Position numbers and translations under genes: made by a program. This document shows positions 1 through 5,074 of a stretch of 12,845 bases of DNA, one piece after another. The notes beneath the pieces are model-generated. The model did no database searches. It saw nothing but the letters and a program-made list of their open reading frames with translations, and was not told the origin of the DNA. The number at the start of each line of letters is the position of its first letter. The stretch's first letter is position 1. Origin of the DNA: Flavobacteriales bacterium (GTDB lineage: Bacteria; Bacteroidota; Bacteroidia; Flavobacteriales_F; PHOS-HE28); the NCBI GenBank assembly GCA_020635715.1, contig JACJZG010000034.1, forward strand, positions 1 through 12,845, given 5' to 3'.

Positions 1-1
1 C

Positions 2-259
2 AACACGAACCTCCGCTACAAGCACGGGCGTAACCTCACCTACGAGGACCGCGATGTGCTCGTGGTGAAGGACCCGGCCAAGGCCTTCCTGCCACGCGCC
101 AACGTGAGCACGGTGTACATCTTCGCCAAGAGCGACCGCTTCTTCGTGTACCCCAACAACTACAACCACTTCGTCACCTACTACCGCCACACGTTCCAAC
201 ACGGCGGTATCTCGTTGGAAGAAATGCTGGTGCCCTGGGCGGTGCTGAAACCGAGGTAG
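2..259 (+). CDS. porX: PorX-type response regulator with PglZ domain, C-terminal end (5' truncated)
   Basis: Only the last 85 codons are present; the frame is open from base 2 and stops with TAG at 257-259. The end of the protein (HGGISLEEMLVPWAVLKPR) has the form expected for the C-terminus of a PglZ/alkaline-phosphatase-like domain: a histidine-glycine-glycine followed by SLEEM and VP. In Bacteroidota this domain, fused behind a CheY-like receiver, makes PorX, the regulator that works with PorY and a sigma factor to control type IX secretion genes. The identity also rests on context: as I recall, porX is followed by tsaE and alanine dehydrogenase in many Flavobacteriia, as it is here apart from one inserted gene. 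The receiver domain lies outside the window, so another PglZ-domain protein cannot be excluded. A repeat array starts six bases after the stop. Confidence 0.75.
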   Translation, partial: NTNLRYKHGRNLTYEDRDVLVVKDPAKAFLPRANVSTVYIFAKSDRFFVYPNNYNHFVTYYRHTFQHGGISLEEMLVPWAVLKPR

Positions 260-265
260 GGTGCG

Positions 266-300
266 GATCAGATGATCAGAATATGAGATGATCAGATGAT
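266..300. repeat. Left octamer array, GATCAG+NN x4 (cassette 1)
   Basis: Four units of eight bases run without a gap: GATCAGAT (266-273), GATCAGAA (274-281), a degenerate TATGAGAT (282-289) and GATCAGAT (290-297), then a partial GAT. The array starts six bases after the porX stop and ends six bases before the ATG of the next gene. Its reverse complement occurs at 827-858; the longest exact inverted match is 16 bases, 266-281 against 827-842. Confidence 0.85.
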
Positions 301-306
301 GGCTGC

Positions 307-792
307 ATGACGAGAGGGAGGCTGACCGTCGTTGTGGTACTGGCCGTCGTCCTTGCATGGGACTGGTTCGGTAGTCGGCTCAGGCTCGATGCTGACGATC
401 TCCTTACCCTCAAGCCAGGGATGACCAAGGATGAAGTGCGCGGTTTGCTTGGAGAACCGCTTCAGGAGGAGGTGCGCAGGGATTATAAGTTCTTTTGCCG
501 GAGCAACCTGGAACAGATCTGTTGGCAACCCGAGCGGACCACCTGGACCTACACACGAAAGCCGCTGATCAGGTTCGTACCATTTCTGACCTTCCCGATG
601 GTCTGGGTCCACTTCAACGCGCGCGGCCACTTGGCCTCTGTTTACATCAAGGAGTACTTCGATGCCGGTATGGACGCGCGAGGCGTCTACATGGTACGGC
701 TCGATCCCTGTGACCCGAATGACCGAACGCCATATGAAATGCCGGGTTGTGATACTGAGGCTGCTGCTGAGAAGGTGAAGGAGATGTTCTGA
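307..792 (+). CDS. BamE/SmpA-like domain protein with N-terminal membrane anchor
   Basis: 161 residues starting at ATG 307, six bases after the left octamer array. Residues about 6-22 form one hydrophobic segment (LTVVVVLAVVLAWDWFG), a signal anchor or uncleaved signal; there is no lipobox cysteine after it, unlike true BamE/OmlA lipoproteins. Residues 35-51 (LKPGMTKDEVRGLLGEP) are the hallmark of the SmpA/OmlA/BamE fold, in which a helix led by GMT-K-D-EV packs against a small sheet. The later part is less typical: four cysteines (near 63, 71, 133 and 148) could form disulphides outside the cytoplasm. It lies between porX and tsaE, where I expect no gene in relatives, and inverted arrays enclose it. 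It is probably cargo of that cassette. Its function is unknown; BamE membership alone does not place it in the Bam complex. Confidence 0.7.
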   Translation: MTRGRLTVVVVLAVVLAWDWFGSRLRLDADDLLTLKPGMTKDEVRGLLGEPLQEEVRRDYKFFCRSNLEQICWQPERTTWTYTRKPLIRFVPFLTFPMVWVHFNARGHLASVYIKEYFDAGMDARGVYMVRLDPCDPNDRTPYEMPGCDTEAAAEKVKEMF

Positions 793-826
793 TAAAGTCC
801 CAGGTCAGTCCCGGGCGCAGGACATG

Positions 827-858
827 TTCTGATCATCTGATCGCCCGATCATCTGATC
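827..858. repeat. Right octamer array, NN+CTGATC x4 (cassette 1)
   Basis: Four units of eight bases: TTCTGATC (827-834), ATCTGATC (835-842), a degenerate GCCCGATC (843-850) and ATCTGATC (851-858). It is the inverted counterpart of the array at 266-300. It ends nine bases before the GTG of tsaE. The last unit runs straight into TTTGC, which gives GATCTTTG, two mismatches from the Bacteroidota -7 element TAnnTTTG, so it may also contribute promoter sequence to tsaE. Confidence 0.85.
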
Positions 859-867
859 TTTGCTTCC

Positions 868-1299
868 GTGCTCGCCACCATCACGCTCCGCAAGCCCACC
901 GAAGCCGAAGAGGTCGCCCGCTTCATCCTGCAAAGCCATGCGGAAGCGCGGGTCTTCGCACTAGTGGGTGACCTCGGCGCTGGCAAGACCACGTTGATCA
1001 AGGCCTTCTGCAAGGTGCTCGGCGTTGCGGATCACACCAGCAGCCCCAGCTTCGCCATCGTCAACGAGTATCGTACTGGTACCGGCGACCCGCTCTATCA
1101 CTTCGACCTGTACCGCCTGAAGGCAGCGGAGGAACTCGACGGCATCGGCTTCGATGAGTACCTGGACAGCGGTCACTACTGCTTCATCGAATGGCCGGAG
1201 CTTGCGGCGGACAGGATGCCCGATGATGCGCTGCACCTGCAGATCACCGTTGCGGGCAATGGCGTACGGACGATCACTTTGAGAAAGAGTTTCCAGTAG
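868..1299 (+). CDS. tsaE: tRNA threonylcarbamoyladenosine biosynthesis ATPase TsaE
   Basis: 143 residues, a normal length for TsaE, the small P-loop ATPase that works with TsaB and TsaD in making t6A37 on ANN-decoding tRNAs in the cytoplasm. The Walker A loop is GDLGAGKTT (residues 34-42). Further family marks are the SSPSFAIVNEY switch-like segment (58-68), HFDLYRL, and IEWPE near residue 110. The start is GTG at 868: it leaves the expected short N-terminal strand before the P-loop and no in-frame ATG lies near. The right array of cassette 1 ends only nine bases upstream, so the natural leader of this gene seems to have been replaced or abutted by the repeat. The next gene is alanine dehydrogenase, a pairing I recall from Flavobacteriia. 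Confidence 0.92.
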   Translation: MLATITLRKPTEAEEVARFILQSHAEARVFALVGDLGAGKTTLIKAFCKVLGVADHTSSPSFAIVNEYRTGTGDPLYHFDLYRLKAAEELDGIGFDEYLDSGHYCFIEWPELAADRMPDDALHLQITVAGNGVRTITLRKSFQ

Positions 1300-1342
1300 G
1301 CTAGTCGCAAGCGGCCAGTCCGGTGCATCCAGTTGTCGCCAG

Positions 1343-1387
1343 ACTCGAAACTCGCCCACTCGCCACTCGCCACTCGGATCGCCACTC
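1343..1387. repeat. Unpaired short array, ACTCG+NN
   Basis: The pentamer ACTCG recurs at 1343, 1350, 1358, 1365 and 1372, each followed by two or more variable bases (AA, CCC, CC, CC, GA), and ACTC appears again at 1384. The period is seven with one eight-base step. It lies in the tsaE-ald gap, just before a -7 element. No inverted partner is visible in this window. Its constant-core-plus-NN form resembles the paired octamer arrays. Confidence 0.7.
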
Positions 1388-1400
1388 TCCCCCGCCTCCG

Positions 1401-1408
1401 TATCTTTC
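1401..1408 (+). promoter_or_regulatory. Putative -7 promoter element of ald (TATCTTTC)
   Basis: TATCTTTC matches the Bacteroidota -7 consensus TAnnTTTG at seven of eight positions and lies 26 bases before the ATG at 1434. I see no clear TTG at the -33 spacing. Its place argues against the GTG at 1323 as the start of ald. Confidence 0.45.
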
Positions 1409-1433
1409 CGCCTCTGCCGTCCCACCACCCGGC

Positions 1434-2660
1434 ATGCCCATGAGCCCCACGAGCGAATTGCTGAAACAACTGGCCCGCGAGGTGGCCATGGCCCCGCAGG
1501 AACAGCTGATGGAGGTGGGTCGCCGCAAGAAGAGCCTCTTCATCGGCATCCCGAAGGAGATCACCTTCCAGGAGCATCGGGTGCCCCTCACACCCTCCGC
1601 CGTGGCGGTGCTGGTAGGCCGCGGGCATGAAGTGGTGATCGAGCGGGGCGCGGGAACCCCCGCCCAGTTCCAGGACAGCGACTACAGCGAGGCCGGCGCC
1701 ATGGTGGTGGACAGCCCGGACCAGGTCTTCAAGGCCGACCTCATCCTGAAGGTGGCGCCACCCACGCATGCCGAGATCGAGCTGCTGCGCCACAAGCAGA
1801 TCCTCGTTTCCGCTCTGCAGCTCACCGTGCAGCCCAAGGACACCCTGAAGCGCATGATGGAGAAGCGCATGACAGCGGTGGCCTGGGACTTCATCAAGGA
1901 CCGCGAAGGGATCTACCCCATCGTGCGCGCCATGGGCGAGATCGCCGGGAACACCTCCATCCAGGTGGCCAGCGAATACCTCAGTGCGGACAAGGGGGGG
2001 CAGGGCCTCATGCTCGGCGGCATCAGCGGTGTGGAACCGTCGGAAGTGGTCGTGATCGGTGCGGGCACCGTTGGCGAGTTCGCCACGCGCGCCGCCCTCG
2101 GCCTGGGTGCCAGCGTGAAGGTCTTCGACAAGAGCATCTACCGGCTGCGCCGCCTGCAGAACGACCTGGGCCAGCGCGTGTGGACGAGCGTCATCCAGCC
2201 GATCGAACTGCGCAAAGCCCTCCGCAACGCCGACGTCGCCATCGGAGCACTGCGTCCCGAACGCGGCCGCACCCCCATGGTGGTGACCGAGGAGATGGTG
2301 AAGGAGATGAAGAACGGCAGCGTGATCGTGGACGTGAGCATCGATCGCGGTGGCAGCTTCGAGACCAGCGAGGTCACCACGCACACCGATCCCGTGTACA
2401 AGCGATACGGCGTCGTGCATTACTGCGTGCCCAACGTGGCCAGCCGCGTACCGCGTACCGCGAGCACCGCCCTGAGCAACATCTTCGGGCCGCTCTTCGG
2501 CTCCATGGGCGAGGTGGGCGGTTTCGAAGACCTCATCAAGACCGACCTCGGCTTGCGCCACGGCGTCTACCTCTACAACGGCTCGCTCACCAGCCCCATC
2601 CTCGGCGAGGCTTTCAAGTTGCCCTACAAGGACCTGGATATCCTGCTGGCAGCGTTCTAG
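1434..2660 (+). CDS. ald: Alanine dehydrogenase
   Basis: About 408 residues, normal for the family. The enzyme oxidises L-alanine to pyruvate and ammonium with NAD+, or runs in reverse. The N-terminal domain carries IGIPKEITFQEHRVPLTPSA, with the conserved substrate-side arginine and the GIPKE signature. The Rossmann domain has GAGTVGEFATRAALGLGA starting at residue 209 and an acidic residue after the next strand (VFD). The C-terminal part has VDVSIDRGGSFETSE and HYCVPNVASRVPRTAS, both typical of the AlaDH/PNT family. The frame is open from GTG 1323, but codons 1323-1433 read through the ACTCG array and the -7 element, so ATG 1434 (or ATG 1440) is the better start. An N-terminal extension of about 25 residues before IGIPKE (LAREVAMAPQEQLMEV) is usual in Bacteroidota versions. 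A repeat array starts four bases after the stop. Confidence 0.93.
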   Translation: MPMSPTSELLKQLAREVAMAPQEQLMEVGRRKKSLFIGIPKEITFQEHRVPLTPSAVAVLVGRGHEVVIERGAGTPAQFQDSDYSEAGAMVVDSPDQVFKADLILKVAPPTHAEIELLRHKQILVSALQLTVQPKDTLKRMMEKRMTAVAWDFIKDREGIYPIVRAMGEIAGNTSIQVASEYLSADKGGQGLMLGGISGVEPSEVVVIGAGTVGEFATRAALGLGASVKVFDKSIYRLRRLQNDLGQRVWTSVIQPIELRKALRNADVAIGALRPERGRTPMVVTEEMVKEMKNGSVIVDVSIDRGGSFETSEVTTHTDPVYKRYGVVHYCVPNVASRVPRTASTALSNIFGPLFGSMGEVGGFEDLIKTDLGLRHGVYLYNGSLTSPILGEAFKLPYKDLDILLAAF

Positions 2661-2664
2661 CTCA

Positions 2665-2700
2665 CATGTGCCCATGTGAACATGTGGGCATGTGCACATG
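2665..2700. repeat. Left octamer array, CATGTG+NN x4 (cassette 2)
   Basis: Four exact hexamers, each followed by two variable bases: CATGTGCC (2665-2672), CATGTGAA (2673-2680), CATGTGGG (2681-2688) and CATGTGCA (2689-2696), then a partial CATG. It starts four bases after the ald stop. The inverted counterpart is at 3293-3324. All four dinucleotides differ while every hexamer is exact. Confidence 0.9.
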
Positions 2701-2720
2701 AAATACCTTCTGGGTGGTTG

Positions 2721-2728
2721 TACTTTGG
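2721..2728 (+). promoter_or_regulatory. Possible -7 element of the four-helix bundle gene
   Basis: TACTTTGG (2721-2728) resembles TAnnTTTG with one base missing from the spacer. It lies just inside the left array and 16 bases before the ATG at 2745. No matching -33 TTG is seen at the proper distance. The cassette may bring its own promoter. Confidence 0.3.
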
Positions 2729-2744
2729 ATGAAATGTGATCACC

Positions 2745-3230
2745 ATGGATGACGGGACCTTTGACGGTGCGGCCTGGTTCGAGGCGTGCCTCGCTGGGAT
2801 GTCCAACGGGGTATCGGAACCGGTGCAGGAGTACGGTGGACCTGCGAGGAAACGCAATGCGGTGGTCGAAGAAACGTTCGGCTTGGCGAGTCACGTGATG
2901 GATTACGCTGAAGTGTTGCTCCGAACGAACAGTGTGTTCGCCGATCAGATCCTGCGAAGTGGCACATCCGTAGGCTCGCACACCCGCGAAGCACAGAGCG
3001 CGGAAAGCCTGGCCGATTTCGCGCATAAGATGAAGATGGCGCACAAGGAGTTGGAGGAGACCGACTTCAGGTTGGCACTGTGCCATGTGAAGGCCCACTA
3101 TCCGCACGACAAGGAATTGGTACGCCGAACGCAAGCACTGATCCCGCTTTTCCATCGCATCCTCACCACTTCCCGCACACGGCTCAACCAACAGGCCGCA
3201 GAGCGTCGCGCCAAGCGCCGGGGCAGGTGA
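2745..3230 (+). CDS. Four-helix bundle protein (S23/TIGR02436-type)
   Basis: About 161 residues from ATG 2745; GTG 2736 (three residues longer) and ATG 2799 are other possible starts. The segment QILRSGTSVGSHTREAQS, followed by SLADFAHKMKMAHKELEET, is the clear signature of the 23S rRNA intervening-sequence/TIGR02436 four-helix bundle family, which also includes the Avd-like accessory proteins of diversity-generating retroelements. Members are known from IVS inserts in 23S rRNA and as scattered chromosomal genes in Bacteroidota, and their function is mostly unknown. The helical domain covers roughly the last 120 residues; the first 37 or so (to GGPARKR) are an unusual extension, and the C-terminus is strongly basic (RRAKRRGR). 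It lies between ald and the DUF4258-like gene and is enclosed by inverted CATGTG arrays, which suggests a mobile or repeat-linked cassette. No reverse transcriptase or variable repeat is seen here. Confidence 0.85.
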   Translation: MDDGTFDGAAWFEACLAGMSNGVSEPVQEYGGPARKRNAVVEETFGLASHVMDYAEVLLRTNSVFADQILRSGTSVGSHTREAQSAESLADFAHKMKMAHKELEETDFRLALCHVKAHYPHDKELVRRTQALIPLFHRILTTSRTRLNQQAAERRAKRRGR

Positions 3231-3292
3231 TGGCCGGTACCATAGGCCCGCACGACATCGCGGAAACCATCACCTTTGCGGACACCGTCATG

Positions 3293-3324
3293 TTCACATG
3301 CCCACATGTCCACATGACCACATG
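3293..3324. repeat. Right octamer array, NN+CACATG x4 (cassette 2)
   Basis: Four units of eight bases: TTCACATG (3293-3300), CCCACATG (3301-3308), TCCACATG (3309-3316) and ACCACATG (3317-3324). Each hexamer is the exact reverse complement of CATGTG in the array at 2665-2700. A possible degenerate fifth unit, CCGTCATG, precedes it (3285-3292). The array ends eight bases before the TTG start of the next gene. Confidence 0.9.
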
Positions 3325-3332
3325 CACCCACC

Positions 3333-3716
3333 TTGGATCTCAACCGCCGCCTCCAACTCTACCTCATCGGCCTCATCATCGGTGGGGTCGTGGCCTACTT
3401 CTTCTACGGTGATCGCCTTACCAACGCGGCGTGGACCCCGGAGGAGAAGATCAAGCAGCGCATGCGCAGCACCCTGCTCAAGTCAACGCCCGAGGCGGAA
3501 CAGCAGCTTGCGGCCTGGTCCATCCAACTGAGCGATGTGCGCGCTTCCATCGCCGAGGCCTCGGTGCATGTGAGCGATACCAAACGCACCGGTGACTCGC
3601 TGTACTACACCATGGACACCAAGGTGCTCGGGCGTGATGCACGCTTGGTGGTCGTGGGTCTGCGCGACTTCGATCGTGACAGCACCGCCACGCTCTGGCG
3701 GATCGAGCCGCGTTAA
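3333..3716 (+). CDS. DUF4258-like protein with N-terminal membrane anchor
   Basis: 127 residues beginning at TTG 3333; the ATGs at 3314 and 3322 are out of frame, so TTG is the only sensible start. Residues 8-25 (LQLYLIGLIIGGVVAYFF) form one transmembrane helix behind a short basic N-terminus (MDLNRRL). The rest is a small alpha/beta domain with SDTKRTGDSLYYTMDTKV and a later strand, LVVVGLRDF. The layout (membrane anchor, a phrase close to SDTKR, then a strand-rich end) matches DUF4258-type proteins that I recall next to alanine dehydrogenase in Flavobacteriia, but this is from memory and the domain match is moderate. No catalytic residues can be named. Its leader is the cassette 2 right array, and its stop is ten bases from the stop of the convergent membrane protein gene. 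Confidence 0.6.
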   Translation: MDLNRRLQLYLIGLIIGGVVAYFFYGDRLTNAAWTPEEKIKQRMRSTLLKSTPEAEQQLAAWSIQLSDVRASIAEASVHVSDTKRTGDSLYYTMDTKVLGRDARLVVVGLRDFDRDSTATLWRIEPR

Positions 3717-3726
3717 GGGGGCCTGG

Positions 3727-4134
3727 TCAGTAGGCGAACCGGTGCCGCTCACCACCGTATTCCTGGCGCACCTGATCGTCGCTTAGCGAGACGAGCGTGT
3801 AGATGCCCAGCGCCATACCGAAGGGGAAGTTCAGGCAGTTCAACGCCGCGATGACCTGCGATGCCGCACGGTTCCTACGACGCGAGATCCAATAGCCGCT
3901 CAGGATGTTCAGCAGGCCCCAGCCTTCCACGATCAGGAGGAAGACCCAGCCGAAGGTCTGGAACAGGACCCCGATCCAACCGGGTGCGGCATCGCCACCG
4001 CTCTGGTCGGCCACGAAGTCACTGCTCAGGAAGACGCCCAGGCCGATGAACAGGAATGCCGCCAGCCCGGTGAAGCAGATGAAGGCCCCGTTCAGGTAGT
4101 GCAGGATGCTCAACAAGGAAAGGTCGCGTTTCAT
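3727..4134 (-). CDS. Conserved three-pass membrane protein of unknown function
   Basis: 135 residues, read leftward from ATG 4134 to TGA 3727-3729. Three hydrophobic stretches are seen: about residues 13-36, 53-82 (with the proline-glycine PGW at its start) and 92-116. The C-terminal piece NFPFGMALGIYTLVSLSDDQV, a proline-and-glycine-bearing last helix followed by a short acidic tail and a tyrosine, recurs in small membrane proteins of Bacteroidota and other phyla, where it has no assigned role. A loop rich in Gly, Asp and Ser (38-52) joins helices 1 and 2. TAACCTTG on the minus strand (4162-4155), 21 bases before the start, is one mismatch from the -7 consensus and may be its promoter. It faces the DUF4258-like gene tail to tail, with no visible terminator between them. 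Confidence 0.7.
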   Translation of the reverse strand: MKRDLSLLSILHYLNGAFICFTGLAAFLFIGLGVFLSSDFVADQSGGDAAPGWIGVLFQTFGWVFLLIVEGWGLLNILSGYWISRRRNRAASQVIAALNCLNFPFGMALGIYTLVSLSDDQVRQEYGGERHRFAY

Positions 4135-4785
4135 GGCAATGGGTGCTTACAGGACAAGGTTAAGGCCCCTGCCCAGCTTGCATGCGACGATCCGGTTGAA
4201 CGGGCCTGCAGTCGGTTGAGCGGTGTCTAACGCACTTCGCGTTTCCGTCTTTCGGATCCTTGGTTGTGCATCGCGTCTCCCGAGGCATGCGGGGACCCTG
4301 GGGCTTGGAGATCCGAACGTCTACGTCGAGCAGCGGTGATCATGAATGAGGATCATGAGGACGTGTAACCGAGAGACGCGGTTCCAGAATACAGCCCATG
4401 CATGTTACATCTCCGTCCTGCAGACACACGTTCGAAACACGAATGATCATGTAAGTTGTAGAGATCCTTCCCCGCATTTCTCCGTCCATCACCGTTCCCT
4501 GTTCTGTATTTGGTTCTGCGCCTTTTTGCCATTACATTGTACTCGCCGACGCGCTCTACAAAGCTGACTGCACCCCAGCTCGCGCGAGGCACTGTAGGTA
4601 CGGGGACAAGGCAAGCCTGGCACAGCCATGGCAGGTAGGAGTGCAAATAGCACCCAAGGCCCCAACGGGAACTTCAGCCAGCTGAACGCGGCGGGCTTGG
4701 AGCACTTGGTGGTGGTATTCACACGGAACGAAAGAAGCTGTCCGTCACCGCTACAAGCCCAGTGGCCTGTCATCGCGATAGGAAG

Positions 4786-4825
<40 letters not shown>

Positions 4826-4852
4826 AAATGATGCGCTCACAAAGCGCCAACG

Positions 4853-4884
4853 AAAAAGCCCCCGGTGCTTACGACACCAGGGGC
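4853..4884 (-). terminator. Rho-independent terminator, minus strand
   Basis: The stem 4858-4867 pairs with 4875-4884 (GCCCC/GGGGC, one C-A mismatch, GGTG/CACC) around a seven-base loop. On the minus strand it is followed by five T (A5 at 4853-4857 on the plus strand). There is no T-run on the plus side, so it acts on leftward transcripts. No leftward gene precedes it, only the promoter-like element at 4949. Confidence 0.7.
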
Positions 4885-4936
4885 CTCTGTCGCTCATGTC
4901 CCACCAACCCACGTGAATAGGTGAATGAAACAGAAG
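4853..4936 (-). ncRNA. Candidate small RNA of about 80 nt
   Basis: A leftward transcript is bounded by a full -7 consensus, TACCTTTG (4949-4942 on the minus strand), and by the terminator at 4884-4853. Starting roughly six bases after the -7 element, the RNA would be near 80 nt. There is no obvious open frame of use within it. The start is an estimate, and the nearest TTG (4963-4961) is only 11 bases upstream of the -7 element, closer than the usual -33 spacing. It could instead be the remnant of a lost gene. Confidence 0.35.
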
Positions 4937-4941
4937 TTCTG

Positions 4942-4949
4942 CAAAGGTA
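4942..4949 (-). promoter_or_regulatory. -7 element TACCTTTG, minus strand
   Basis: This is an exact match to the Bacteroidota -7 consensus TAnnTTTG, followed by CA as is common. There is no properly spaced -33 TTG. Together with the downstream terminator it frames the candidate small RNA. Confidence 0.4.
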
Positions 4950-5074
4950 CCGCACCACCACAACGTGCCGCTGCCCCTGGCCAGCCCCTGCCCGGATGCT
5001 TTGCCGCAACCCGCGACGGACGAAGCATAATGATCGAAGCGGATGACCGGATGATGTGATCTCAGTAGGGATCA

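Noticed and set aside
1176..3191. A 671-codon minus-strand open frame across ald and its neighbours
   Set aside because: It is an antisense shadow of GC-rich coding sequence; the plus strand encodes clear alanine dehydrogenase, and the shadow is rich in His, Ala and Gly without any domain.
2745..3230. Diversity-generating retroelement (Avd protein)
   Set aside because: The family is related, but there is no reverse transcriptase, template repeat or variable-repeat target in the window.
266..3324. CRISPR interpretation of the short repeat arrays
   Set aside because: Units are only eight bases with two-base gaps, arrays have four units, and no cas genes are present.
4353..4646. Minus-strand small basic protein starting MAKRRRTKYRTG near 4530
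   Set aside because: It is tempting as a small ribosome-like or DNA-binding protein, but the composition after the first 12 residues is random and I recognise no family.
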